DNA of 64,000 nt, taken from contig CP137685.1 of assembly GCA_037976565.1 (NCBI GenBank), positions 27,096,327 through 27,160,326 on the forward strand, written 5' to 3'. Position 1 is the first letter of the stretch. Each line of letters opens with the position of its first letter. This DNA comes from Mesocentrotus franciscanus (Eukaryota > Echinodermata > Echinoidea > Camarodonta > Strongylocentrotidae). This document shows positions 34,477-45,434 of this stretch, one piece after another. The notes beneath the pieces are model-generated. The model was not told the origin of the DNA and did not search any database. It saw only the letters and a program-made list of their open reading frames with translations. The position numbers were made by a program, and so were the translations under genes.

Positions 34477-35389
34477 CACTGCAAAAACCAGAGTGTTAAA
34501 TTTAACACCAAGGGTGTTAAATTTAACACTTTCTTGGTATCTATATCGTGCAACTCCTCTGGTGTTACTTAACACCATTTTCTGGAATTAGATAATTTCA
34601 ATTCCACTTTTGGTGTTAATATTTGACAACTCCTACTGGTGTAGATTAACACCAATATCTGGAATCATAACAAATTCAATTCCACTTTTGGTGTTTATAT
34701 TCTTGTTGATCCATTAGAGATTTTTCTATGTATGTCTAATGGTCCCACATTCCATATTCCCTATTATCGACCATTATCAACCAGGGTAGAGGAACCAGTG
34801 GTAAACTGATAATTCATAATCGATGTTGGCAACTGTCCACCAATAGGTATATTCTAATCTCCATTGCATTAACTCCATCACATAGATCATTTGAAGTAAA
34901 TTCAAGATTAACATGTATGTGGTACAGGCTGGTACACATATATATATAATAAACATGCATGTTGTTTCTTGGTTAGTAATCATATATTCAATATATCTAT
35001 TGCTAAAACGTTAATATAATTGTAACAAGATCGGACATATAATCTATTGGTCAATAATTGCCAAAGGAAAATACAAATCACAAAATTGATGTGCATTGTC
35101 ATAATTTGCTTAACAAATCATGATAAATGTATTTTTCTGTGAACACGTGTAAAGTAATCATTAAACGCGCGCACACTTTGTGAAAACTTATTCGACCAAT
35201 CAACCGCCTTAAACGAAATCACGTGATGATACTTTCAACACCAAGCATAAAACAACACCATGTTACTTAACACCCAGTAATTATTAATGCATGCTTAAAT
35301 CTGACCGGTGTTAAAAATAACACCAATGGTGTCAAAAAAATTCAATACCATACTGGTGTTAGAAATTTAACACCCTGGTTTTTGCAGTG
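34477..35389. mobile_element. Non-autonomous TIR DNA transposon, 913 bp
   Basis: Ends CACTGCAAAAACCAGAGTGT and GGTGTT...CACCCTGGTTTTTGCAGTG form terminal inverted repeats. Inside are repeated GGTGTTAA and TTAACACC motifs spaced along both ends. Empty sites (CACTGGAGTGATAA) survive at about 38608 and 38910, and a related one at about 27820, so the limits are firm to a few bases. At most a TG dinucleotide is duplicated. No transposase frame is present. The superfamily is undetermined. Confidence 0.85.
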
Positions 35390-35399
35390 TGGAGTGATA

Positions 35400-36180
35400 A
35401 TATTGCTCGTCCATCTCTATGCAGCTAGCTCACGTCTATCAACACTTCACTCTCTCCTCTATCTCTCTCTTTCTCTATATCTGAGTTCAATACATCGACT
35501 GTGTCAATACATCCAACTCATTAACGTTCAACTACCATAATATCTCTGTACATATCTCTCTCTTCTATCCATAAGCATGACTATCTCTGTCTAGCCTCCC
35601 TATCTTTCTCTCTCTCTCTCTCTCTCTCTCTTGCTCTCATTGTCTCTGAGATCAATACAACGAATATATCAATACATCCAACTCAAGTTGAACTTGAAGT
35701 CAACTACCATAAATCGAACACGTACCGGGAGACAATTAGTGGTACCAGGTACAGCCATGGACCTTACACAAAGGTCCATGGTACAGCCCTGCACAGTGTG
35801 TTTGTTATACATGTATGTAACTTGTATATGTATTGGTATGATTAATTGACATATATCTCTGTGCATATCTCTCTCTCCTATTCATAAGCATGAATATCTC
35901 TGTTGGCCTCCCTTTCTCTCTCTCTCTCTCTCTCTGGTTATCTTTCTCTCACCATGGACCTAATGCCCATTATTTGTCTCTTGCCGCTATCTGTCATCCT
36001 TTTTCTCACTCTTCAGTTTCCCCTTTAGTCTTTCTCTCTCTCTCTCTCTCACACACACACACTTTGCAAATTATGTTTTTAATTTTAGAATGAATTGCGT
36101 TATAGTATAGGCCAAGATAAACGCGCAATTAGCGCGGACTGGTACATTTATTTCCTGTAGCAAGTAAGGACATGTTCGAT
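35400..36180. other. CT tracts and a GGTACC hairpin region, no gene
   Basis: CT tracts lie at about 35455-35480, 35606-35640, 35912-35937 and 36032-36062. At 35755-35781 CCATGGACCTT and AAGGTCCATGG form an 11-bp-arm hairpin with a tiny loop. Just before it is GTGGTACCAGGTAC, also found at 28521. No protein-like frame was recognised. Confidence 0.65.
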
Positions 36181-36226
36181 ATAAATATATTATATATATT
36201 ATATATATATATATATGTATATAAAA
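36180..36226. repeat. (TA)n microsatellite
   Basis: TATA tract at the 3' edge of the Penelope-like element, as also seen next to the 28.8-kb fragment. Confidence 0.9.
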
Positions 36227-36854
36227 GTGCGAGAATTCTCAACTCTGACATGACAACGGGTGTTCCAGAAAATGAAGGCGTGAAGAAAATGGTCTAGGAA
36301 CGTGAGACGTAGCTGTACTTTACAATTTTATTACGAGCTTTCGGCTTGTGAGGCCTTCTTCAGGTTCTGAAGTGCAAACACATACAGAAACAAATACATT
36401 GTATGAACAGATATACATGGCATAAAAACTTAATATCACTCAATCATATAGTCAAGCATCATGAACATAGCAAAAATTAGTACGAGAAATACTTCAGAAT
36501 AAACTTAGAAATGATTATGCAATTTCAAAGTGCCTCGGTCACAAATGCCATTACGAACTGCTACGAACGCCGTACGAACGATTTTCAGACAATGGAAATT
36601 CGGGAAGAGGTGTCATGACCTGTGTCTAGGGAGGGGAGAGGGAGGAGGATAGAAGGCTTCATTCAAATGCATTGGAGTGTACGCAGTCCGATTGGCCCTA
36701 CATTGTATAACAAATGCAAGGATAAAACGTGAGAATCAAAGACTAAAAATAAAATTAAATAAAATTAAGATCGAATACACTGCGTTGAGGCAGTTTTTTT
36801 TTATCATGTGAACAAAAGTTTACGTGCGTCTGATATGTCAGTGTGTTAATTGCC

Positions 36855-37398
36855 TTATTGATCAACATTGATCCCATCTGGGTGTAGGGTTTTAAGTTTT
36901 GATATCCAAAAAGATTCTCTGTGGAGGATTGTGTGGCGTGATTTGTTGTGGATTAATTCGATTCCGGTGATTTGAACATTGTCTAGTGAGTGGGATGAAA
37001 GGTTGAAGTGTACTGTGTATGGTAGTATTTTGTGTTGTGTTGCCGAGTGGAAGTTCTTTATTTCGGATCGTATGTTGTTGAAGCGTGTGTATAGTGTAGT
37101 TTCTGTTTTGCCAACATATTGTTTGTTGCATTGAGTGCAGGTGATGAGATATATCACCCAACTGGATTTGTATGTGATGTGTGAGGTTATGGGGTATTCT
37201 TGGTTAGTCACTGTGCTTCTGAAATTGGAAGTGTTTGTTATGTGTTTGTGGATTATGCATCTTTGAGATGGGCATTGGAAGAATCCATTAGGCATGGGGG
37301 TCCCGTGTTCGTTTTCGTTTTGGAGGGGGAATGGGTGTCCCGCTTTACGAGTAGGTCCGTAGTGTGCGCCTTCGTCTGTACGAAGTTGTTGGATGTTT
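36855..37398 (-). pseudogene. GIY-YIG endonuclease domain of the Penelope-like element
   Basis: The frame encodes a linker (DEGAHYGPTRKAGHPFPLQ), then WVIYLITCTQCNKQYVGKT with the IYL and YVG motifs of GIY-YIG nucleases. LYTRFNNIRSEI supplies the conserved Arg region and RESFWI the catalytic Glu region. The frame ends TLHPDGINVDQ before the stop at 36855, which looks like the natural C-terminus. It is out of frame with the RT part by one base near 37400, so the fused polyprotein is broken. Confidence 0.85.
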
Positions 37399-38345
37399 AA
37401 GATCGAAAGACGGCTTTAGTTGTATTTCCTTGTTGTAGGAGGGGAAAGTGTTTTTTCATTATGCATGGGATCTTGGCAGTGGCGGGGGAGGGGAAGAAGG
37501 GTATCGTACAGAAGACGGTGTCCTTGTGTTTTTCAGAGCGTGGTTTGTATTCAAGTAGTTCCTCTCTGGGCTTTTCTTTAGCTCTTTCTATTTGTTGTCT
37601 AACCATGTCTGGTCGGTAATTTCGGTCTTCAAAGTTCTGTTGTAGCTGTTTGAGGTGGTGATCTTCACGATCAGGTTTTGAGCAGATTCTTCGAATTCGT
37701 AGTGCTTGGCTGTATGGTATGCTTTTGAGGGAGTGGTTAGGGTGGCAGGAGGATGGCAGGAGGTATGTGTGTGAGTCCCTAGGTTTGGTGTATATTTCTG
37801 TCTCTATTTGGTTATTGGATAGTTGGAGTGAAACGTCGAGAAAGTGAGTCCTGTCATTCGATGATTCGAATGTGAATTGGATAGTTGGGTGTATATTGTT
37901 CATTTTTTCTTGCAGTTTGGATAATGTTCTGGGTGAGCCTGTCCAAAGAAAAAAGATGTCGTCTATGTACCGTTTCCATGAGTTTACCAGGGTGGGTGAT
38001 TGTGTTGTGTTGAGTATTTGTTTCTCTAGGCGGCCCATGAATATATTTGCGTAGGTGGGGGCAACCGGTGTACCCATGGCTGCTCCTCAATTTGCAAATA
38101 ATGTTTTCCATTGAACTGAAAATTATTCAGTTTAAGGATGAGTTCAAGTAATCGTATTAATTGATCTGTAGGTGGGTTCTGTTCCTTTCTAGTATTGAGG
38201 GCTTCCCGACAGGCTTCAATGCCTTCTCCGTGTGGTATATTTGTGTACAGAGAAGACACGACTGCTGTCGCCAGTATGGTTTTCGGGGAGAGGGGCTAAG
38301 AGTCTTTGTTTATTGCTGGACTGGACCGAAAAATTGCCCTCCCAC
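37397..38345 (-). pseudogene. Reverse transcriptase of the Penelope-like element, 5' truncated and frameshifted
   Basis: Two frames together cover the C-terminal RT. 38259 down to about 38090 has SSLYTNIPHGEGI (motif A region). 38077 down to 37397 has MGTPVAPTYANIFM (motif B) and RYIDDIFFLW (catalytic YIDD). The frames are joined only by a shift near 38090. The residues before SSLYTN read ATAVV where an Asp is expected, so the motif A aspartate seems lost. Upstream motifs are absent. It cannot be active as it stands. Confidence 0.88.
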
Positions 38346-38479
38346 ATAAAAGACACAACATACTTTCTAAACCACATCCAAGCAATATCTCTCTCTCTCT
38401 GTCATTCCCTCTGAAATCGATACAACGAATGTTTTAATACATCCAACTCATTAATGTTCAACAAGTTTAAGTCAACTAC

Positions 38480-38685
38480 CAAACCAAAACAATGAAGCCT
38501 GCCAAAGTTCGAGATCTGACGCAAAACCCACTCACTCCCTAATTAAATAAACATTGCATTGGAGCTGGAAGGGGTGATCGAGATATGAAGAACTACAAAG
38601 CATACACTGGAGTGATAATATTGCTCTTTCATCTCTTTGCAGCTAGCTCACGTCTGACAACACTTCACTCTCTCCTCTATATCTC

Positions 38686-38716
<31 letters not shown>

Positions 38717-38945
38717 GATTTCAATACATCGACTGTGTCAATACATCCAACGCATCAATGTTCAACAAGTTTAAGTCAACTACCAAACCAAAATAATGAA
38801 GCCTGCCAAAGTTCTGACGCAGAATCCACTCACTCCTTAATTAAATAAACATTGCATTGGAGCTGGAAAAGATTATCGAGATATGAAGAACTGCAAATCA
38901 GAAACTGGAGTGATAATATTCCTCTTTCATCTCTTTGCAGCAAGA
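38480..38945 (-). repeat. Two tandem copies of the YHYH upstream module, without genes
   Basis: Copies begin near 38492 and 38797, about 305 bp apart. They match the region upstream of genes 1 and 2: AATGAAGCCTGCC, then CTAATTAAATAAACATTGCA, GATATGAAGAAC and GGAGTGATAATATT. A CT tract at about 38690-38717 sits between. The next downstream gene on this strand is gene 2, beyond the Penelope-like element. These may be promoter remnants of lost gene copies. Confidence 0.7.
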
Positions 38946-38993
38946 TATCATTGGAAGTAGTCATCGTGTACTAGATAGATTCTGATAACACTC

Positions 38994-39357
38994 TTAAAGC
39001 CCCTCTAAAGTGTTGGGAGCCCCAAATCCGCCAAAAATTTGATGGCAAAATTGTACTTAAATTGTATCATAATGTGAAAGAGGATGTCATTTAAGACACA
39101 CTTCTGCAAAGATTTTCTCCAAAAATATGTGTTTGAAGACAAATATTGATAAAAGAATACATAATTTGGGTTTTTTTGTTGTACGCAGAAAACCTAAATT
39201 TTGTATTTTTTCATCAATATTCGACTTCAAACACGTTTGTTTTGAAAATCCTTGCAGAAATGTGTTTTAAATGAAATCCTCTTTCACATTATGATACAAT
39301 TTAAGTGAAATTTGCAATCAAATTTCGGGGGCTCCCAACACTTTAGAGGGGCTTTAA
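38994..39357. mobile_element. Palindromic MITE with TTAA target site
   Basis: TTAA lies at 38994-38997 and again at 39354-39357. Between them, ends AGCCCCTCTAAAGTGTTGGG and CCCAACACTTTAGAGGGGCT are perfect inverted repeats, and pairing continues through CTCTTTCACATTATGATACA. A TTAA duplication is typical of the piggyBac and Kolobok superfamilies. No open frame. Confidence 0.9.
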
Positions 39358-39573
39358 ACGTCTAACTTGTGTTTGTATTGGTATGTATTCATTGAACTCC
39401 ATTGACATATCGATTCATATTTTCTACAAATATAATATCAATGAATAGATAAGAAAGAAATAATGAAAACAGAACAATTTGCATTATGATAAGAATGGCA
39501 GTAACAAACAAGAATGCTTATCTTATAATTCATCAACTAGAATACTGTTTTATATATTCATATCATGCGTGTG

Positions 39574-39627
<54 letters not shown>

Positions 39628-40852
39628 TAGGATTATTCCAAGTTTATGGGCAACAGTGCAATTGATCCTAAATAATCTGGATCGATTATTGCCCCAACCC
39701 TCTGCCTTACATATGATTGACGCCCATGCTTGAAATTCATGTCATAATATCCACTGATAAACTGAAGAAAATTGATGAAGACTAAAATAATTAAAGCTGC
39801 ATTGCAAATGACTAGGGCATTTTCCCTAAACGGCGTGCTTGTATATTTTCTGTAAAATGATTTGCAAATTAGTCCTAATCTGTCTCCATAAAAATTTGTT
39901 TATTATAAGCTTGTCATATTTTACTCTCTCACATTACAGACGGGCTCTTATATCCTCTTTCAATAAAAGGTGAATTAAAAGCGGTTGTTGCATTAACCAA
40001 TTACTTTGTCATTTGCCAATATTATCATTAATGATGAAGATCCTATTGTAGCTGAATAATGAGATTCGTCATCTTGATGTTGATAAGTATCGTGGGTGCA
40101 TCGTGACCTTTGGGAAGCTTACATTTTTAAGGGAGTATTTCCATTTACATACAATAAGTGAGGCATACACTGAAAGATTTATTGAATTTATATTTTATTT
40201 ACTTATCTATAATTTCACATTATTTCGAAAAGATATAGTCCGCTTGAGTAAGAACTTTTTTTTGTCGCCGTTGTTGTTTGCTCGATTTTATTTTTTATTT
40301 GATAAAAATGCATCAACAAGATTTAAGGTAGAAAATATATTATTCTCAATCCACAAAATAAACGTTGCATAAAAATAGTAAAGCATAATTTCAACCATTT
40401 CTTGCTGAAAAGCTAGATAGTAAGTCTTTCCCCAAAATCCCTTTTTATGAGTTGTTTTATGGCAATGTTAAGGGATGATGTTTTACAATCTGCCAATTCT
40501 ATGGGGTTTAAACTTGTGTCTCGAGGACAAACGGAATGCGGTTTGCCCGACATATCAACAAAAAGTGCATTATACATAGATCCAATCCATAATGCTAATA
40601 AATGCGTTATACGTGGGGATAATGTCTAGCATGATATGTTCATACATTATGTAGTACATACTTGTGACTTAGTGCATAGTTGTTTCTTCCCTTTCTTTGT
40701 TTTGCTGTGCTTGTGCTCTTCAAGTTAAAATGTCAGTTCTGAAAACACATCTCCTGAGGTGAGAGTTTCTTCTTCTTTTTTTCTCCTTCTTTTCATTCAA
40801 GCTATGTCGAAATTAGATGGAAGCAACATGATAAAATGAGAAACAAAGTAAT
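39358..40852. other. AT-rich non-coding stretch with a (TA)n tract at 39577-39630
   Basis: TA microsatellite near 39577-39630. The remaining DNA holds no recognised gene. The part next to 40852 should contain the 3' UTR of YHYH gene 3. No clear minus-strand AATAAA was picked out there. Confidence 0.5.
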
Positions 40853-41881
40853 CTAGCCTGTACAAGATAATACGATGGCTAAACATGATGTGACAAGTAG
40901 AATCGCAGATTGCGCAGAAGAAGTGGACGCATTTCCGCTAAAGACGGGCAGGTCGTTACTTCCTGCGTTGCTCGTTTTGCTTGTTGACATCATCTGCCTC
41001 CTAGTCTCCATAGGGTTGGTCATCATGGTCCTTGTCGGGTTGGTCATCCTGGTCCCTGTAGGTCTGGTTATACTGATCCCTGTAGGTCTAGTCACTCTGG
41101 TTTCCGTTGGTCTCAACATGGGAGGACGGTCAGTTGGTGCAGGAACTCCACCTTGGTCGGGTCTGTTTGGTCCCATGCCTTGTGGTAGATTCCTCTCATC
41201 AACCTCACCTTTATAGCAGCCCAAGATGTAAGGAAAGTCTTCAGTAATGTGGTAGCGATATCGGCCGTTCACGTACCTCCCGTGGCAGTCGTCCAAGTCC
41301 TCAGAAAACAGGCGATTGCCGTTCTCGTCGGTGGGTCCGTAGATTGGAAATCCATCCATCGCCACACCAACGATCGATGAAGGAACACCCTCGACGTCTT
41401 CAAAGACGCAGATGGGACTGCCGTGGTAGTGGTATGTCCCTTGCGGGGAGGGATGGCCGTCACATTCATCAAAGGTCCGCTCTTCGGTAATAACCGCATC
41501 TGTACCTTGAGCACTGTAGGGACTAAATATGGCGACGCCGTTGATGGCCAGTCCAATTGGTCCCATGTTGAGGTCGGTCGGGTTGTCAGCGACCGCGGGG
41601 TTCTTTGGGATGTAATACTCGAAGTTCTGCACCAGAACGTCGTCACTATCCTCTGGTAGATTGAAAGGACCCGTAACGTGATCTGGAATGCCATTGGCCG
41701 ATATCTGGAACATTGCTTCGCTGTGGTTGGATATCCTCACGAAGCCCTGGTAACCCACCGTGTCTTCGATGTAAGTCCTAGCCATGAAGCTTCTTAGTTC
41801 ATCTGGTGAGAGAGCGATGGCATAAGACAGCATCATCAACGAAAGGCCGACGAGTGCCAGGAAGTGATGTAAGCAGACCAT
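40853..41881 (-). CDS. YHYH-domain secreted/GPI-anchored protein, gene 3 (Thr-rich stalk)
   Basis: This 342-residue protein is the most divergent member of the minus-strand set. It has a signal peptide at about 1-24, NGIPDHVTGPF at 63-73, YHYH at 150-153, GVAMDGFPIYGP at 172-183, and cysteines 140, 158, 199 and 222 at the family positions. After the domain comes a stalk (about 258-297) of an 8-residue repeat, for example TRVTRPTG, ISITRPTG, TRMTNPTR, TMMTNPME. It is likely O-glycosylated. A hydrophobic end (about 323-342) suggests a GPI anchor. NHS at 52-54 is a possible N-glycan site. The start is ATG 41881, directly after a CAG acceptor. Function unknown. Confidence 0.9.
   Translation of the reverse strand: MVCLHHFLALVGLSLMMLSYAIALSPDELRSFMARTYIEDTVGYQGFVRISNHSEAMFQISANGIPDHVTGPFNLPEDSDDVLVQNFEYYIPKNPAVADNPTDLNMGPIGLAINGVAIFSPYSAQGTDAVITEERTFDECDGHPSPQGTYHYHGSPICVFEDVEGVPSSIVGVAMDGFPIYGPTDENGNRLFSEDLDDCHGRYVNGRYRYHITEDFPYILGCYKGEVDERNLPQGMGPNRPDQGGVPAPTDRPPMLRPTETRVTRPTGISITRPTGTRMTNPTRTMMTNPMETRRQMMSTSKTSNAGSNDLPVFSGNASTSSAQSAILLVTSCLAIVLSCTG
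40991..41110 (-). repeat. 24-bp coding minisatellite in the gene 3 stalk
   Basis: About five degenerate 24-bp units encode the 8-residue Thr/Pro/Arg/Met repeat. No other paralog in the window has it. Confidence 0.8.
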
Positions 41882-42610
41882 CTGAAATTTATCGCAAAGT
41901 AGATAAAGCTTTGGTTATGAAAATATGAAATAGATATATTGGCATTTCTATAGCCGTCTATAATGCACCTTATCCTCACCATAATTCCCATGTTCTTGTA
42001 GACTATGCGTCCTAATAAGACAGTGAGTCTTTCTTTCTTTATTTTGATATGTTAGTCCTGTTACACACGGACAGATCCAGGATTGCCAGAAAACTAGGGA
42101 ATTAATATGTACCACATTCACCTTTTCTCTAAAAAAGTAATATTTATCTTCATAGCTTTAATTATCCGGGGTATTTATTTTCTCGTGGGTTTTCCAAGGC
42201 CCTAAATGGCGAGAGATTTATTTTCCAAGGAAAATACCAATTTTAGTCCTGAATTTGTTTTGTCCCACTAAAGAGGCATTTCAGCCCCTTGGATCTGCCG
42301 ATGTGCATCTTTTTAGGTTAACTCATTATTTAGCGGAACCAAGTTGTCTCGGTATTAAGCCTATGAGAATAATAAAAAAATCAGTAGTCAAATTGTTAAA
42401 TGCAAGGTTTAGGGATACTGCTTTGCTTTTATGATTACCATTAATTTATCAATGATCAATGATCAATCTTAGGTTGAATTAAAGTACAGTGTAATATGAA
42501 TTTAGAACAAACCTTATTTACAAATGATAATGATGTTAGATCGAAGGAAATCAACATCATTATGTGAACTTAATATTGAAAAGTAGTTCCTATTAATAAA
42601 TACAACTTAC

Positions 42611-42690
42611 CTTTACAGTGAGTTCAGCAGTGATCTTTGTACACACATGATGTATTCACAGTAATCAGCTACATATGCGAATGTAAGAAG
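42611..42690 (-). other. Probable 5' exon of YHYH gene 3 (start uncertain)
   Basis: On the minus strand the exon ends CACTGTAAAG|GTAAGTTG, giving an intron of 41882-42610. By position it matches the 5' exons of genes 1 and 2, but it has no terminal ATG, so translation must begin at the coding exon. Confidence 0.45.
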
Positions 42691-43823
42691 GATCATTGAA
42701 ACCCAGATAAACCGTAATTTAAGACGCTATCAAATGAAATATAACAATATCCGTACTTCCGATCACGTACTATATGTCCATATATATCTACAGTCCCTTT
42801 GAATTTGTTTATCTGTCAGGTTTAAGGGACGGTCGATTGTCTGGCAAAGCACGATCTGTCTGTATACAAAAGGAAAGTGCAAGCACAAATTGGAACAGTC
42901 CCATATGCGTTATTGTCTATTTTTCTCGATTACATAACCTCTCGGTTTGCGATCTTTGTGTTCGGGTTGGAGTGTGTTTGAATGGTTTCTTTCAAGGAGA
43001 AATCGCTTCCCGTACCAAGCAGAGATGGGATCGTAACAACTGTGATTATTAAGCAAAGGTAAGGTAGAATCGTGGAAATATATAAACTGTTTTTCTCCTT
43101 CGAAAAAATGGTTGAATCTTCGAGGGTATCAGACACAAGGCATAATTTGCTATGTTGAGCTTAGAGCCATATAAATAAATATATTATGCTTGGGATGAGG
43201 GGGTGTGATGCAAAATTGGTTTGAAGTGTCATTGACAGCATGGCAGCATCAATAAACATGGAATGCCAATATAGTTATGTTTATAAGGGGATAAAGACGG
43301 ACAATATATTAGGGTTTTGTATAAGGCCTCCTAGGATTGATAACCAGGGATTAATCAATTGATGAGTAGACTTCTGGATCACATACAACATATACAAATC
43401 GCGAGAGATACACCGGAGATGGAAGATAATAGTTTTTTCTTTATTCTTTTCAGTGTATATAAATATATTTTATTCTATAATTATGTATTATTATATAATG
43501 ATGTATTATTATATAAGGTAATTGCTAATCCGACGCCCTTGTATTCATGTTGGTAGTTCTACCGCTTATTTTTATGATCATCACTGTTTTCTAGATGATA
43601 CTTTTGAAATTTGGCCAGCCCAGATATGTGTCTACCATGCCAACTTAGATCATTTACAGAAGTACAATACCGTACATCACTTTGTATAACAAACAAGTAA
43701 ATTGACTGAACAATGAAAGAGCCCACCCATTTTTTCATTTCTGTATCATAACCAATGTGGCTACCACTCTCGGAGAATAAGAAGATCCATTATACCTCAG
43801 TCACACCAACGAAACCTACTCCA
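42691..43823. other. Intergenic region between divergent genes 3 and 4, left part
   Basis: Short frames without recognisable domains and AT-rich repeats near 43450-43515. Control elements for gene 3 should lie near its left side, but none was recognised with confidence. Confidence 0.45.
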
Positions 43824-44112
43824 GGGGTATTTCACAAAGACTAAGATCGACTTTAATTTGGACTTAACTATGGCAGGCCATTCATGCCACTGGTTGCTCT
43901 CACTATTGGTCTCTCAATTATGATCTTTAGATAATATTTTTTTCCTTCAATAATGAATTATCAAAAAACATAAATTTTGTAGATTTGTGACCATGATTTG
44001 TACGTCTCTTGACAGACCAATGACAGTAAACGGTGAGAGCAAATAGTGGCATGAAAGGCCTGCCATAGTTAAGTCCAACTTAAAGTCGATCTTAGTCTTC
44101 GTGAAACACCCC
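43824..44112. repeat. Palindromic MITE, copy 2 of 2
   Basis: Ends GGGGTATTTCACAAAGACTA and CGTGAAACACCCC. The arms match the element at 13502-13774, including GGACTTAACTATGGCAGGCC. Confidence 0.85.
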
Positions 44113-44153
44113 AGACTGAACAGAACATTACATTATACCCCCAATAGCTGAAC

Positions 44154-44302
44154 CAGTGGCGGATCCAGGGGGCTGGGGCCCGGGCCCCCTCCCCTAGAAA
44201 AAAAAATAGGTAAAAACAATTTTCGGAGGCAAAAAAATAAATCGCACGAAGTGGGCCCCTTTTTCGGCCCCCTCCCTTGCCGCCGGCTGGATCCGCCCCT
44301 GA
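44154..44302. mobile_element. 149-bp hAT-type MITE with perfect 8-bp target duplication
   Basis: Inverted ends CAGTGGCGGATCCAG and CTGGATCCGCCCCTG are bounded on both sides by AGCTGAAC (44146-44153 and 44303-44310). An 8-bp duplication is the hAT signature. It is GC-rich with no open frame. Confidence 0.9.
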
Positions 44303-44310
44303 GCTGAACA

Positions 44311-44603
44311 TCGGTTGGTCTGGAATTATTATGGCAGGAAGGCGGGGGTATAATGATATGACATCATGCTTCAAAATGAGCAAACATCAGGTCTCCCGTT
44401 ACCCCATATTAAAAAAGAGGCGTAAACAAAGCACGTCTTAGATTGCTAATGATTGGTGCTATTATTTATTGCGTAACTCGTTCTTACCATTCTGTACGAG
44501 TCGGTACCATCTCGGGCCAATATCAATTTGATGTTCGTTATGCATTGACAGTCTTTGGATCTCATTTTTGGACTGAGGATAGCAGCTGATAACAAGAGAT
44601 AAG
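44311..44603 (+). promoter_or_regulatory. Upstream region and probable 5' exon of YHYH gene 4
   Basis: Ends AGATAAG|GTAAGAT at 44603, a good donor for an intron reaching the acceptor before the gene 4 ATG. GGTACC at 44503-44508, inside GTCGGTACCATC, resembles a site upstream of the other plus-strand genes. The promoter and exon limits are inferred. Confidence 0.35.
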
Positions 44604-44839
44604 GTAAGATTGTAGTACATCAAAGTAAATTGTAGTGCACTTTATGCTTATTGAATGATTAAGCTGATGCATAAATTTAATCAGCTATTCAATTCGAAAT
44701 TGCCATGTAGTGATCACAGTAATGTGTATTTAGAATAACTCATAAATCAACATTTTAATAAACTGCAATGGTAAAAAGGTTTTCACCACAGCCACTGGTA
44801 TGATGGATAATATGACAGATTAACACCAATTGATAAAGC

Positions 44840-45434
44840 TTAAAGGACAATCCAACCCTTGTATTACGTTCATTTGTATGGAAGCAGAAAGAAAATATAA
44901 ACAGAATGGCGAAAGTTTGATATAAATCGGACCAATAATAAGAAAGTTATGAATGTTTGAATTATGAGATCAATAAGTTTATGTGAATCTCAAACTGGAA
45001 ATGTGTTCAGTGGATTGTGACGTAGTCGCGGATCAAACTCTCTCGTTTGTTGTGTACAACAATATCATTAATGTATGTTTTTCCCCTAAACGCCTTCTCC
45101 CTTGGGACACTGCTCAAAATATATTATGGGTAGCATATTCTTATAGGTCCTCTAAAGAGAAAAGACCCTCCTGAGTCGTACATTTTTTTTAAATTGAAAT
45201 TGTATTCATTTTGTAGGTTTGAACAAGTGGGAAAGTTGTCCACCACTACATCACAGAGACATTACCAATTCAGCCCATTTGACGAGCCTATATACCTATA
45301 GTGATTGCAACTTTCATAAATTCATAACTTTCACATTTTTTGTCCGATTTCATTCAAACTTCAAGCCAGTCTACTTCTCTGATTACTCTGCTTACCTCTA
45401 AAGAAGTTGCCTATCAAGGATGGTTTCTCTTTAA
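44840..45434. mobile_element. MITE-like element with TTAA ends
   Basis: TTAAAGGACAATCCAACCCT at the left is imperfectly mirrored by AAGGATGGTTTCTCTTTAA at the right. It has no coding frame and lies in the 5' intron of YHYH gene 4. Confidence 0.5.

Larger units (their letters stand above)
30025..35440. repeat. Segmental duplication, copy 2 (carries YHYH gene 2)
   Basis: Collinear with 22475-27875. It is interrupted by a 913-bp TIR element at 34477-35389, after which homology resumes (GGAGTGATAATATTGCTC onward). A CA tract at about 30517-30560 has extra purine-rich sequence after it that copy 1 lacks. Confidence 0.9.
36227..38345 (-). mobile_element. Decayed Penelope-like retroelement (RT plus GIY-YIG)
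   Basis: Read on the minus strand, the order is reverse transcriptase, GIY-YIG endonuclease and a 3' non-coding end. This is the layout of the EN(+) Penelope-like class. The 5' part of the RT is missing. At least two frame breaks occur (about 38090 and 37400). The 3' end matches the fragment at 28793-29255 and lies against a TA tract, a known kind of context for these elements. Confidence 0.85.
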
